Shown one piece after another: positions 1 through 5,235 of a stretch of DNA of 6,488 nucleotides. Both the position numbers and the translations under genes were made by a program. Source of the stretch: Clostridiales bacterium (GTDB lineage: Bacteria; Bacillota; Clostridia; Oscillospirales; QAMX01); assembly GCA_012841675.1 (NCBI GenBank), contig DUUG01000146.1, positions 1 through 6,488 on the forward strand, given 5' to 3'. The notes below the pieces were generated by a model, which was given only the letters and a program-made list of their open reading frames with translations, made no database searches and was not told the DNA's origin. Position 1 is the stretch's first letter. Each line of letters starts with the position of its first letter.

Positions 1-2
1 CG

Positions 3-359
3 GGGGGATTTATCCTGGCACTCATGCCCGGTGCGGATGAATCGGTTATCTCTCGGGTGGAAGCCGATGTGGCTGCGCTGCCTTCCGTAACTTCCATGTT
101 AGACGGCGGCATGAAGGCAGAGCATATTGCCGCCATGGCGCTGAAAAGCAATTTTGGCTCGGTGGTGCAGGTGCGTGAAACGGGCTATGCCTGCCGCTGC
201 TCAGAAGGACGGGTGGAAAATGCCATTTTAAGCCTTGGCATGGAGGAGTTGCACAAAATGGAAAAGGAAATGTCGCTGATTGAGGTTTCCTGCCAGTTCT
301 GCGACAAAGTGTACCGCTTTGACCCGAAGGAAATGCGGGAAAAGTTTGAAAATAAGTAG
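3..359 (+). CDS. hslO: Hsp33 redox-regulated chaperone, C-terminal part (5' end outside window)
   Basis: The reading frame is open from the left edge (first full codon at 3) to TAG at 357-359, giving 118 visible residues of a family usually near 290, so about 60% lies outside the window. The visible start GGFILALMPGADE matches the end of the Hsp33 core domain. The C-terminal zinc-binding redox switch is complete: a CxC pair (YACRCSEGRVENAI) and, some 35 residues later, a CxxC pair (EVSCQFCDKVY). In this family the four cysteines hold zinc in the reduced cytosol; oxidation forms disulfides, unfolds the linker and activates ATP-independent holdase activity against aggregation. The ATG at 24 is internal, not the true start. 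I see no convincing terminator before the next gene, so read-through into the small membrane genes is possible. Confidence 0.93.
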   Translation, partial: GGFILALMPGADESVISRVEADVAALPSVTSMLDGGMKAEHIAAMALKSNFGSVVQVRETGYACRCSEGRVENAILSLGMEELHKMEKEMSLIEVSCQFCDKVYRFDPKEMREKFENK

Positions 360-457
360 AGTATGTCACTTACATGAGTTGTTTTGCGCCTTGTGACAAA
401 ATTTTAAGGGGAAAATGCAATGAGCTTTATTGTTTTAATAGGAGCGATATTCGTTTT

Positions 458-637
458 ATGGCCGTCTGGGCCGCCGTCAAAAGCAAGACATCAAGGCCGT
501 TTTGGGTGCTTGCCATCATGTCATGCCTTGTTGCCATTGCATTCGCCAATGTGGATGACCAAACTGGTATGTGGATAAGCATCATGACCGCCCTTGTTGC
601 TTGGTGCATAGGCATCATTATATCCATGCGGCCATAG
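458..637 (+). CDS. Small membrane protein, first of two tandem paralogs, probably 5'-frameshifted
   Basis: From ATG 458 this frame encodes 59 residues with two hydrophobic segments (around FWVLAIMSCLVAIAFA and MWISIMTALVAWCIGIIISM). It is clearly paralogous to the protein at 723-980: from AAVKSKT onward about 30 of 55 positions are identical by hand count. The paralog has an extra N-terminal membrane segment. Here such a segment (MSFIVLIGAIFVLW) is present but in another frame, starting at ATG 420 behind an AAGGGG ribosome binding site. Adding one T to the T-run at 454-457 would join the two into a 73-residue, three-segment protein. As it stands, the upstream frame ends near 575 after about 51 residues. 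The gene may therefore be decayed, or initiate at 458 (AGGAG at 440-444, a long 13-nt spacing). The in-frame ATG at 374 gives a Cys-rich extension unlike the paralog. I recognise no family and infer no function. Confidence 0.5.
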   Translation: MAVWAAVKSKTSRPFWVLAIMSCLVAIAFANVDDQTGMWISIMTALVAWCIGIIISMRP

Positions 638-722
638 CATCGCAGCAGTACGCACTATACAAAGTGCAACGGTTTACAACAGGACGCAAAATCGCGTTAC
701 TTTTGAGAAAGAAGGGCGTACA

Positions 723-980
723 ATGGGTATTGTAATGATACTTAACTTAGGTCTTTTCATGCTGATGGGGTTGGCATCGTTCTTAGTTGCCGGGGCGGTT
801 GTTTACATTGCGGCTGTCAAAAGCAAAACAGAAAAGCCCTTTTGGGTGCTTGCCATTCTTTCCAGCCTGATGGCAATTGCCATGGCCATTCGGGACAGCA
901 GTCCCGGTATGTGGATCTGTATGATTGTTTCCTTTTTTGCTTGGTGTGTAGGTTTTATTGTGGCCCATCTAAAAAAATGA
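723..980 (+). CDS. Small three-segment membrane protein, second tandem paralog
   Basis: This is an intact 85-residue protein starting at ATG 723, with GAAGGG at 711-716 as ribosome binding site. Three hydrophobic segments are visible: about residues 4-32 (long, Gly/Ala/Leu-rich), 39-55 (FWVLAILSSLMAIAMAI) and 63-81 (MWICMIVSFFAWCVGFIVA). A short basic loop, VKSKTEKP, lies between the first two, and the tail ends in basic residues (HLKK). It is therefore very likely an integral inner-membrane protein. It shares the AAVKSKT, PFWVLAI, GMWI and AWC-G blocks with the copy at 458-637, so the pair arose by tandem duplication. The 85-nt gap between them shows no obvious terminator or good promoter, so the two are probably cotranscribed. 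The transcript ends at the hairpin at 996-1036. I do not recognise the family. Confidence 0.75.
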   Translation: MGIVMILNLGLFMLMGLASFLVAGAVVYIAAVKSKTEKPFWVLAILSSLMAIAMAIRDSSPGMWICMIVSFFAWCVGFIVAHLKK

Positions 981-995
981 CCTTAAAATGAAAAT

Positions 996-1045
996 GCACC
1001 CCATTTGTATTCCACGCGGATATACAAATGGGGTGCTATGTTTTT
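996..1045. terminator. Two-way intrinsic terminator between convergent genes
   Basis: A perfect 15-bp inverted repeat pairs 996-1010 with 1022-1036 (left arm GCACCCCATTTGTAT) around an 11-nt loop. On the plus strand it is followed by TATGTTTTT (1037-1045). On the minus strand it is followed by ATTTTCATTTT. It lies between the stop of the small membrane gene at 980 and the stop of pfkA at 1053, so it can end transcription from both sides. Confidence 0.9.
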
Positions 1046-1052
1046 CGATAAA

Positions 1053-2030
1053 CTAAATAGATATGTCTCGTGCGACTTCGTAGAGGTAAAAATCTAAGTC
1101 TTTTTTCATCTGCAAAGCTTCGTCGATGGTGATCCGCTGCACAAGGGCGTTGCGGTAGACTACCACCTGGTTGGTATGACCCTCCAGCAGTGTTTTGACG
1201 GCGTAATGCCCCATGCGGCTGGCCATGACGCGGTCCCGGGCGCTGGGGCTTCCGCCGCGCTGAATATGTCCCATAATCGTAACACGAGTTTCGATGCCCG
1301 TCAGTTCTTTAATGCGCTGGGCAATCTCGGTGGTATGGCCGACGCCCTCGGCAACAATGACAATGAAATGGCGCTTGTTGTTGTAGTGGCCTTCGCGGAT
1401 TTTTTCCACAATGTCGGCTTCCATATCGAAGGGGTGTTCCGGCACTAAGATGGCCGTTGCACCCACAGCCAGTCCCACATATAGGGCCAGATGCCCGGCG
1501 TTCCGCCCCATAAGCTCAACGACAGAAATGCGCTCGTGGGACTGCATGGTGTCGGTCAGCTTGTCAATGGCCTCAATGGCCGTGTTGGCGGCCGTATCGA
1601 AACCGATGGAATAGTCCGTACAGGCAATGTCATTGTCAATGGTGCCGGGAATGCCGACGGTGTTGATGCCCTCGGCTGACAAATCTCTGGCACCGCGGAA
1701 GGTACCGTCGCCGCCGATGACAACCAGACCGTCAATGCCCAAATAGCGGCACGTCTTGGCCGCCCTTTCCACGCCTTCTTTGGTGCGGAATTCTTCGCAG
1801 CGCGCCGTGTAGAGCATGGTGCCGCCGCGGGAGGTAATGCCGTTGACTGACCGGGCGTTCAGCTCAACAACGTTGGAATGGATGAGTCCATTATAGCCTC
1901 TGTATATGCCAATGGGGACAATGCCGTGTTGGATACAGGTGCGGACAACGGAGCGTATGGCGGCGTTCATGCCCGGTGCGTCGCCGCCGCTGGTTAAGAC
2001 GCCAATCCGCCTAAGTTTTTTCTGGGTCAT
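1053..2030 (-). CDS. pfkA: ATP-dependent 6-phosphofructokinase
   Basis: The enzyme phosphorylates fructose 6-phosphate to fructose 1,6-bisphosphate, the committed step of glycolysis, in the cytosol. From ATG at 2030 the protein has 325 residues, the usual bacterial PfkA length. Landmarks are the ATP loop GGDAPGMN (15-22), GGDGT (106-110), the catalytic PGTIDND (128-134, base D132), MGRNAGH (174-180) and GHIQRGG (254-260). Gly after GGD and Gly before TIDND mark the ATP-dependent type; pyrophosphate-dependent enzymes carry Asp and Lys there. A longer frame opens at ATG 2060, but AGAGGAG sits 6-7 nt upstream of 2030, and the predicted transcription start (near 2067) leaves the 2060 codon almost no leader. 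The gene is monocistronic, with its own promoter and the shared terminator. Many clostridia pair pfkA with pyk; no pyk lies downstream here. Confidence 0.97.
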   Translation of the reverse strand: MTQKKLRRIGVLTSGGDAPGMNAAIRSVVRTCIQHGIVPIGIYRGYNGLIHSNVVELNARSVNGITSRGGTMLYTARCEEFRTKEGVERAAKTCRYLGIDGLVVIGGDGTFRGARDLSAEGINTVGIPGTIDNDIACTDYSIGFDTAANTAIEAIDKLTDTMQSHERISVVELMGRNAGHLALYVGLAVGATAILVPEHPFDMEADIVEKIREGHYNNKRHFIVIVAEGVGHTTEIAQRIKELTGIETRVTIMGHIQRGGSPSARDRVMASRMGHYAVKTLLEGHTNQVVVYRNALVQRITIDEALQMKKDLDFYLYEVARDISI

Positions 2031-2073
2031 ATGAGTTCTCCTCTGTTTGCCGTTATTCATAACGCTTTTTTAT

Positions 2074-2102
2074 ATTATAAGACATTTTTAGAGCCGGCGC
2101 AA
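2074..2102 (-). promoter_or_regulatory. Sigma-A promoter of pfkA
   Basis: On the minus strand, -10 TATAAT (2079-2074) is a perfect match. It is preceded at 17 bp by TTGCGC (2102-2097), which shares only TTG with the -35 consensus. Predicted transcription starts near 2067, about 37 nt before the chosen pfkA start codon. Confidence 0.65.
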
Positions 2103-2300
2103 CCGCGAAACCTTTGCCGATTTGTCACGTATTGGTAAACACACTGCAAAATAAGTGTTAAAAAAATAAAATACCATAGATTTTATCAAAGAATTTTCTT
2201 TCCCGACCGCATTCGACAGCTTGTGACACCCCCATTTTCATACAATGGACAGGCACCCCCAAAACAGGGAAAACCATTATTAACATAAAGGAGAAGAAAA

Positions 2301-2486
2301 ATGAACACGCACAGAAAACGAAGCGGAATCCGCACCTTGAAAGAAGTGTACTTTTGGAGTCAGCTTTCCTTAGCAAGACGAAGGCAGGATCGAGCCCGTA
2401 GAAGTCCAAGGAGTGCAAGAGTCAACTATATGGATCAAACCCGGTTTAGCAACCGGCTTACGATGCTTTATTGGCAGGATCAGTAA
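2301..2486 (+). CDS. Small, strongly basic protein of unknown function
   Basis: This 61-residue frame starts at ATG 2301 behind a near-ideal ribosome binding site, AAAGGAG (2287-2293), 7 nt away. I do not recognise it. It has 13 Arg and 2 Lys against 1 Glu and 3 Asp (net about +11), no Cys, no membrane segment and no signal peptide. An Arg-dense middle (residues 26-40, with RRR and RARRSPR) lies between two aromatic patches (VYFWSQL at 16-22; LYWQDQ at the end), which would suit a nucleic-acid or ribosome contact, but that is inference only. A CCGGTT-TAGC-AACCGG hairpin lies inside the frame at 2441-2456. The overlapping minus-strand frame starts with TTG and lacks a comparable ribosome binding site, so this strand is preferred. 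I found no convincing promoter upstream; TACAAT at 2241-2246 is the best -10 candidate, without a well-placed -35. Confidence 0.5.
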   Translation: MNTHRKRSGIRTLKEVYFWSQLSLARRRQDRARRSPRSARVNYMDQTRFSNRLTMLYWQDQ

Positions 2487-2498
2487 GGACAAGCCCAC

Positions 2499-2528
2499 TT
2501 GCCAAAGACCACCTTTTTATGCTATGCT
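2499..2528 (+). promoter_or_regulatory. Possible sigma-A promoter of the DUF3842 gene
   Basis: TTGCCA (2499-2504, 5 of 6 to consensus) is followed at 18 bp by TATGCT (2523-2528, 4 of 6). Transcription would begin near 2535, just ahead of the GGAGAGG ribosome binding site at 2543-2549. Its presence argues against starting the protein at the TTG at 2499. Confidence 0.4.
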
Positions 2529-2558
2529 AATTACAGCAAAGCGGAGAGGCGGGAGCGC

Positions 2559-2984
2559 ATGGAACGTCCGAAAAAAGTGCTAATTATGGACGGGCAGGGC
2601 GGCAAAATTGGAAAGATGCTGGTAGAACAGATTAAACGCCGCTGCCCTGCCCAAGAGTTGATTGCACTGGGAACCAACAGCATTGCCACTTCGGCGATGC
2701 TCAAGGCGGGGGCAGATCAGGGAGCCACCGGGGAAAATCCCGTGTTGGTCAATTGTGCCGATGCGGATTTAATCGTTGGCCCGGTAGGAATCCTGATGGC
2801 GGACTCTTTACTAGGGGAGATAACGCCCTCCATGGCAGTGGCCGTTGGAAGGAGCCCGGCGCAGAAAATTTTGGTGCCTGTCAACCGGTGTCATATGACC
2901 GTTGCCGGTATTGGGCAATATACATTGACGGAATATGTGGAAATGGCAGCCCAAATGGCCGCGGAGTATATTCAGGCAGGCTAA
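2559..2984 (+). CDS. DUF3842 family protein
   Basis: From ATG 2559 this is a 141-residue protein. GGAGAGG at 2543-2549 supports this start; the frame extends to a TTG at 2499 but the added residues do not look like the family. The sequence matches what I know of DUF3842: an N-terminal beta strand and glycine-rich loop (VLIMDGQGGKIGK, residues 7-19), then LGTNSIATSAMLKAGADQGATGEN, a VNCADADLIVGPVGI block, GEITPSMA and ILVPVNRCHMTVAG. The N-terminal part resembles a Rossmann-like nucleotide-binding fold, but no reaction is known to me and I assign none. It has no signal peptide or membrane segment and is probably cytosolic. It lies just upstream of the aroF-tyrA leader but is separated from it by a strong internal promoter, so a shared role is not implied. 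Confidence 0.88.
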   Translation: MERPKKVLIMDGQGGKIGKMLVEQIKRRCPAQELIALGTNSIATSAMLKAGADQGATGENPVLVNCADADLIVGPVGILMADSLLGEITPSMAVAVGRSPAQKILVPVNRCHMTVAGIGQYTLTEYVEMAAQMAAEYIQAG

Positions 2985-2990
2985 GCTCGT

Positions 2991-3014
2991 CAGGCAAATT
3001 TTATAATTTGCTTG
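2991..3014. repeat. Inverted repeat abutting the aroF -35 element
   Basis: A perfect 7-bp repeat, GCAAATT (2994-3000) and AATTTGC (3005-3011), is separated by TTAT. It extends outward to 10 bp if one G-T pair is allowed (2991-3000 with 3005-3014). The right arm overlaps the -35 hexamer at 3012-3017. No U-tract follows, so it is a poor terminator for the DUF3842 gene. A dyad operator for a dimeric regulator is a plausible alternative. Confidence 0.5.
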
Positions 3015-3040
3015 ACACCATGGAAGAATCAGTATACAAT
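3012..3040 (+). promoter_or_regulatory. Strong sigma-A promoter of the aroF-tyrA operon
   Basis: TTGACA (3012-3017) is a perfect -35 and, at exactly 17 bp, TACAAT (3035-3040) is a 5-of-6 match to the -10. Transcription is predicted to begin near 3047. That gives an untranslated leader of about 215 nt before aroF, which holds the leader peptide and attenuator. Confidence 0.88.
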
Positions 3041-3075
3041 AATATAAATTTATTTATGGAAAGGAAGCCTACAGG

Positions 3076-3162
3076 ATGCGTTTTTCCGGCATGGTCAAGG
3101 TTTATAGCCAGCTGCGCTATTATTACGGCGTGGTTTATTTTGCATGCCCAAAAACCTCCTGA
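3076..3162 (+). CDS. Tyrosine-rich leader peptide of the aroF-tyrA attenuator
   Basis: This 28-codon frame runs from ATG 3076 to TGA 3160-3162, behind AAAGGA at 3060-3065. It holds five Tyr codons (residues 10, 15, 16, 17, 21) and two Phe codons (3, 22); the core reads RYYYGVVYF. It contains no Trp. Tyr making up 18% of so short a peptide, directly between the operon promoter and an intrinsic terminator ahead of aroF and tyrA, is the signature of a leader peptide whose translation senses charged tRNA-Tyr. Its stop codon lies 4 nt before the antiterminator segment at 3167-3175. The peptide itself is expected to have no function beyond being translated. A different frame crosses this region from ATG 3056 but ends in a low-complexity tail with no regulatory logic. 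Confidence 0.82.
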   Translation: MRFSGMVKVYSQLRYYYGVVYFACPKTS

Positions 3163-3166
3163 AAGC

Positions 3167-3229
3167 AAAAAGCCTACTCTCTATTACACTGAGAAAAGTG
3201 CCTGTGCTTCTTAGGAGCACAGGCTTTTT
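3167..3229 (+). promoter_or_regulatory. Antiterminator: alternative pairing of the aroF leader
   Basis: AAAAAGCCT (3167-3175) is perfectly complementary over 9 nt to AGGCTTTTT (3221-3229), the end of the terminator 3' arm plus its U-tract. A further CTC (3179-3181) can pair with GAG (3215-3217) across a 3-by-3 internal loop. This structure and the terminator hairpin exclude each other. TTTTGC (3138-3143), inside the leader peptide, can in turn pair with GCAAAA (3165-3170) and could hide the antiterminator segment when the leader is not translated. The pairings are seen directly; their use is inferred. Confidence 0.7.
3200..3229 (+). terminator. Attenuator terminator in the aroF leader
   Basis: GCCTGTGCT (3200-3208) pairs perfectly with AGCACAGGC (3216-3224). 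The stem can grow to 11 bp by a G-U and a C-G pair closing a TTA loop. TTTTT (3225-3229) follows at once. It lies 33 nt upstream of the aroF start codon and downstream of the operon promoter, so it can only act by stopping transcription before aroF. Confidence 0.88.
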
Positions 3230-3262
3230 ATATTCCGGCATATAAAAAAGGAGGTTCGTTTT

Positions 3263-4276
3263 ATGGTTGTAATTGTAAAGCAAACTGCCACAAAAGCGCA
3301 GCTTGATACGTTTTTGCAGTGGGTTTACGATATGGGGCTTAAGCCGCATCTTTCCGAAGGGGCAGGTACTACCATTGTGGGGCTGGTAGGGGATACTACC
3401 AAGCTGGATGAAAACCACGTCCGTTCCATTTCCATTGTCGAGGATGTCAAACGCGTGTCCGAGCCGTATAAAAGTACCAACCGGAAAATCCATCCGGAAG
3501 ATACACATATTTCCATTGGCGGAACATCGGTAGGCGAGGGAAGCCTGGCGGTGATTGCGGGGCCGTGTTCGGTGGAGAGCGAGGAGCAGATTATCCAGGT
3601 GGCAAAAGCGGTCAAAGCCTCCGGCGCGACCATGCTGAGAGGCGGAGCTTTTAAGCCGCGCACGTCCCCCTACGCCTTTCAAGGCCTTCGTGCCGAGGGA
3701 ATTGAGCTGTTAATCAAAGCTCGGGCCGCTACAGGGCTTCCTATTGTAACGGAAATTATGAATATTGAGCATATTCCGCTGTTTGAGGATGTGGATTTGA
3801 TTCAGGTCGGGGCGCGGAATATGCAGAACTTCGAGCTTTTAAGAGAGCTTGGGCATCTCAAAAAGCCGATTTTACTAAAAAGAGGGCTTGCCAACACCTT
3901 GGAAGAGCTTTTGATGAGCGCGGAATACATTGTGGCCGGCGGCAACCGCCACGTGATTTTGTGCGAGCGTGGCATACGGACCTACGAAACGGCGACGCGC
4001 AATACGTTAGACCTTTCCGCGGTTCCGTTTTTAAAAGCCCGGTCGCACCTGCCCGTAGTGGTCGATCCGAGCCATGCCTGCGGTGTTGCTTGGATGGTTC
4101 CGTCGCTGGCGAAGGCCGCTGTGGCTGTCGGCGCTGACGGATTGCTCATTGAAGTGCATAATCAGCCCGAAAAGGCCCTTTCCGACGGGGCGCAATCCCT
4201 TCGCCCGGAACAGTTTGCAGAGATGATGCAGCAGTTGCGTCCCCTTGCCGAGCTGATGGGCAAAAAGATGACATAG
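3263..4276 (+). CDS. aroF: 3-deoxy-7-phosphoheptulonate (DAHP) synthase, type I-beta
   Basis: The enzyme condenses phosphoenolpyruvate with erythrose 4-phosphate to DAHP, the first step of the shikimate pathway to Tyr, Phe and Trp. The protein has 337 residues, with an optimal AAGGAGG (3248-3254) 8 nt before ATG 3263. Residues 1 to about 70 form the ferredoxin-like N-terminal domain of the Thermotoga/Bacillus-type enzymes, which in characterised members mediates feedback inhibition by aromatic amino acids. The catalytic barrel follows: AGPCSVES (C102), RGGAFKPRTSPYAFQG (126-141), KRG (206-208), CERG (234-237), DPSHACG (268-274) and EVHNQPEKALSDGAQSL (297-313). C102, H271, E297 and D308 match the expected metal ligands. 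It is first in an operon with tyrA and lies behind the Tyr-rich attenuator, so control by tyrosine supply is likely at both enzyme and transcript level. Confidence 0.96.
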   Translation: MVVIVKQTATKAQLDTFLQWVYDMGLKPHLSEGAGTTIVGLVGDTTKLDENHVRSISIVEDVKRVSEPYKSTNRKIHPEDTHISIGGTSVGEGSLAVIAGPCSVESEEQIIQVAKAVKASGATMLRGGAFKPRTSPYAFQGLRAEGIELLIKARAATGLPIVTEIMNIEHIPLFEDVDLIQVGARNMQNFELLRELGHLKKPILLKRGLANTLEELLMSAEYIVAGGNRHVILCERGIRTYETATRNTLDLSAVPFLKARSHLPVVVDPSHACGVAWMVPSLAKAAVAVGADGLLIEVHNQPEKALSDGAQSLRPEQFAEMMQQLRPLAELMGKKMT

Positions 4277-4285
4277 GGGGCGCAT

Positions 4286-5119
4286 ATGAAACAAAAGAAG
4301 GTGCTTGTAGCGGGACTAGGGCTTATTGGCGGCTCTATGGCGGCGGCAATCTCTGAAAAAACGCCTCATCTGGTCTACGGATACGATATCGACACAGAAA
4401 CCCAGCAAAAAGCGCTGGCAGATGGAGCCATTGCCCAAGCTTGGGAAAAAGACGGCGATTTTGATTTGGTGCTTATAGCCTTGTACCCTTCAGCGGCTAT
4501 ATCCTTTTTGGAGAATTTTGGGCCTAGTTTTGCAAGCTCCTGCGTGGTGGTGGATTTGTGCGGCGTGAAGCAAAGCGTTTGCCAGGCCGCCAGAAAGATT
4601 TTTACAAAGGGAAGGGCGACCTTTGTCGGCGGGCACCCCATGGCCGGGCGCGAAGTTTGGGGCTATGCAGGAGCCAGCGTGAAGCTTTTTGAAAAGGCAA
4701 GCATGATTTTAACGCCCTTTGACGATACGCCCAAAGAAACCCTTGCCTTATTGGAGGAATTTTTTCTTTCCGTCGGCTTTGGGCGTATTACGTATGCCAC
4801 TCCCTATCACCACGATGAGATGATTGCCTATACGTCCCAGCTGGCCCATGTGGTTTCGGCGGCGTATGTCTGCTCGCCCCTTGCCTTGGAAACGCCAGGG
4901 TTTTCCGCCGGAAGCTTTAAGGATATGACCCGTGTGGCAAGACTGAACGAACATATGTGGACGGAGCTGTTTCTTCACAATCGGGAATGCTTAATTTCCC
5001 AAATGGACCATCTGATTGACAATCTGGTTGCCTTGCGGAAAGCCATCGCCCAAGGTGACCGGCTGAAGCTGGAAGAGCTTTTGGCCGAAAGCCGAAAGAC
5101 AAAGGAAGCAATTTTATAA
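4286..5119 (+). CDS. tyrA: Prephenate dehydrogenase
   Basis: The enzyme oxidatively decarboxylates prephenate to 4-hydroxyphenylpyruvate, the committed step of the tyrosine branch. The 277-residue protein starts at ATG 4286, only 9 nt after the aroF stop; its ribosome binding site AGGGGG (4275-4280) overlaps that stop codon, so the two are cotranscribed and probably coupled. Landmarks: the dinucleotide loop GLGLIGGS (10-17); D34 at the end of the second strand (YGYDID), which favours NAD over NADP; DLCGVK (90-95); GGHPMAGRE (115-123) with H117; SQLAH (184-188); SAGSFKDMTRVA (207-218) with R216; and W225..HNREC. It ends soon after the helical dimerisation domain, with no C-terminal ACT domain and no fused chorismate mutase, so any tyrosine control of this step would have to come from the active site or from the attenuator. 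Confidence 0.95.
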   Translation: MKQKKVLVAGLGLIGGSMAAAISEKTPHLVYGYDIDTETQQKALADGAIAQAWEKDGDFDLVLIALYPSAAISFLENFGPSFASSCVVVDLCGVKQSVCQAARKIFTKGRATFVGGHPMAGREVWGYAGASVKLFEKASMILTPFDDTPKETLALLEEFFLSVGFGRITYATPYHHDEMIAYTSQLAHVVSAAYVCSPLALETPGFSAGSFKDMTRVARLNEHMWTELFLHNRECLISQMDHLIDNLVALRKAIAQGDRLKLEELLAESRKTKEAIL

Positions 5120-5122
5120 TGT

Positions 5123-5157
5123 AACCCCTGCCGGTTCTGCGGCAGGGGTTTTTGTTT
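5123..5157 (+). terminator. Intrinsic terminator of the aroF-tyrA operon
   Basis: A perfect 11-bp stem pairs AACCCCTGCCG (5123-5133) with 5140-5150 around the loop GTTCTG. It is followed by a T-rich tract to 5157 (TTTTTGTTT). It begins 4 nt after the tyrA stop codon. The minus-strand side lacks a U-tract, so it acts in one direction. Confidence 0.92.
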
Positions 5158-5161
5158 GCGG

Positions 5162-5199
5162 AAAAATGAGGACTTGCCGTCTGCTCAGCAGACAACAAG
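5162..5199 (-). terminator. Probable terminator of the noc-like gene
   Basis: Read on the minus strand, CTTGTTGTCTGC (5199-5188) pairs with GCAGACGGCAAG (5184-5173) over 12 bp, counting two U-G pairs, with a TGA loop. ATTTTT follows after a 5-nt gap. On the plus strand the two wobble pairs become C-A mismatches, which fits a hairpin selected on the minus strand. It lies 37 nt past the stop codon of the gene at 5236. The gap before the U-tract makes it weaker than the other terminators here. Confidence 0.55.
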
Positions 5200-5235
5200 C
5201 CCTGTAAAGGGGGGATTGGATTTGCACTTTGCGTG

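Noticed and set aside
452..460. Programmed -1 ribosomal frameshift in the first small membrane gene
   Set aside because: The junction would read C-GTT-TTA, which does not fit the X-XXY-YYZ slippery pattern, and no stimulatory hairpin or pseudoknot is evident; a simple base loss is more economical.
2241..2246. TACAAT as -10 of a promoter for the small basic gene, or CATACAAT as a sporulation sigma-E -10
   Set aside because: The nearest -35-like hexamer (TTGTGA, 2221-2226) is only 14 bp away, and no sigma-E -35 is found at the expected distance.
2158..2418. 86-residue minus-strand frame with a hydrophobic stretch, antisense to the small basic gene
   Set aside because: It begins with TTG, has no clear ribosome binding site, and its Phe-rich hydrophobic part is the complement of the purine-rich ribosome binding site and Lys/Arg codons on the other strand.
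2753..3214. Long plus-strand frame spanning the DUF3842 3' half and the aroF leader
   Set aside because: It overlaps the clear DUF3842 frame, crosses its stop and the aroF promoter, and shows no family resemblance.
3047..3262. T-box riboswitch (the common Bacillota control for tyrosine genes) as the explanation of the aroF leader
   Set aside because: No TGGNACCGCG-like T-box sequence or AG-bulge motif is visible upstream of the terminator, and the leader is better explained by the Tyr-rich peptide and complementary segments.
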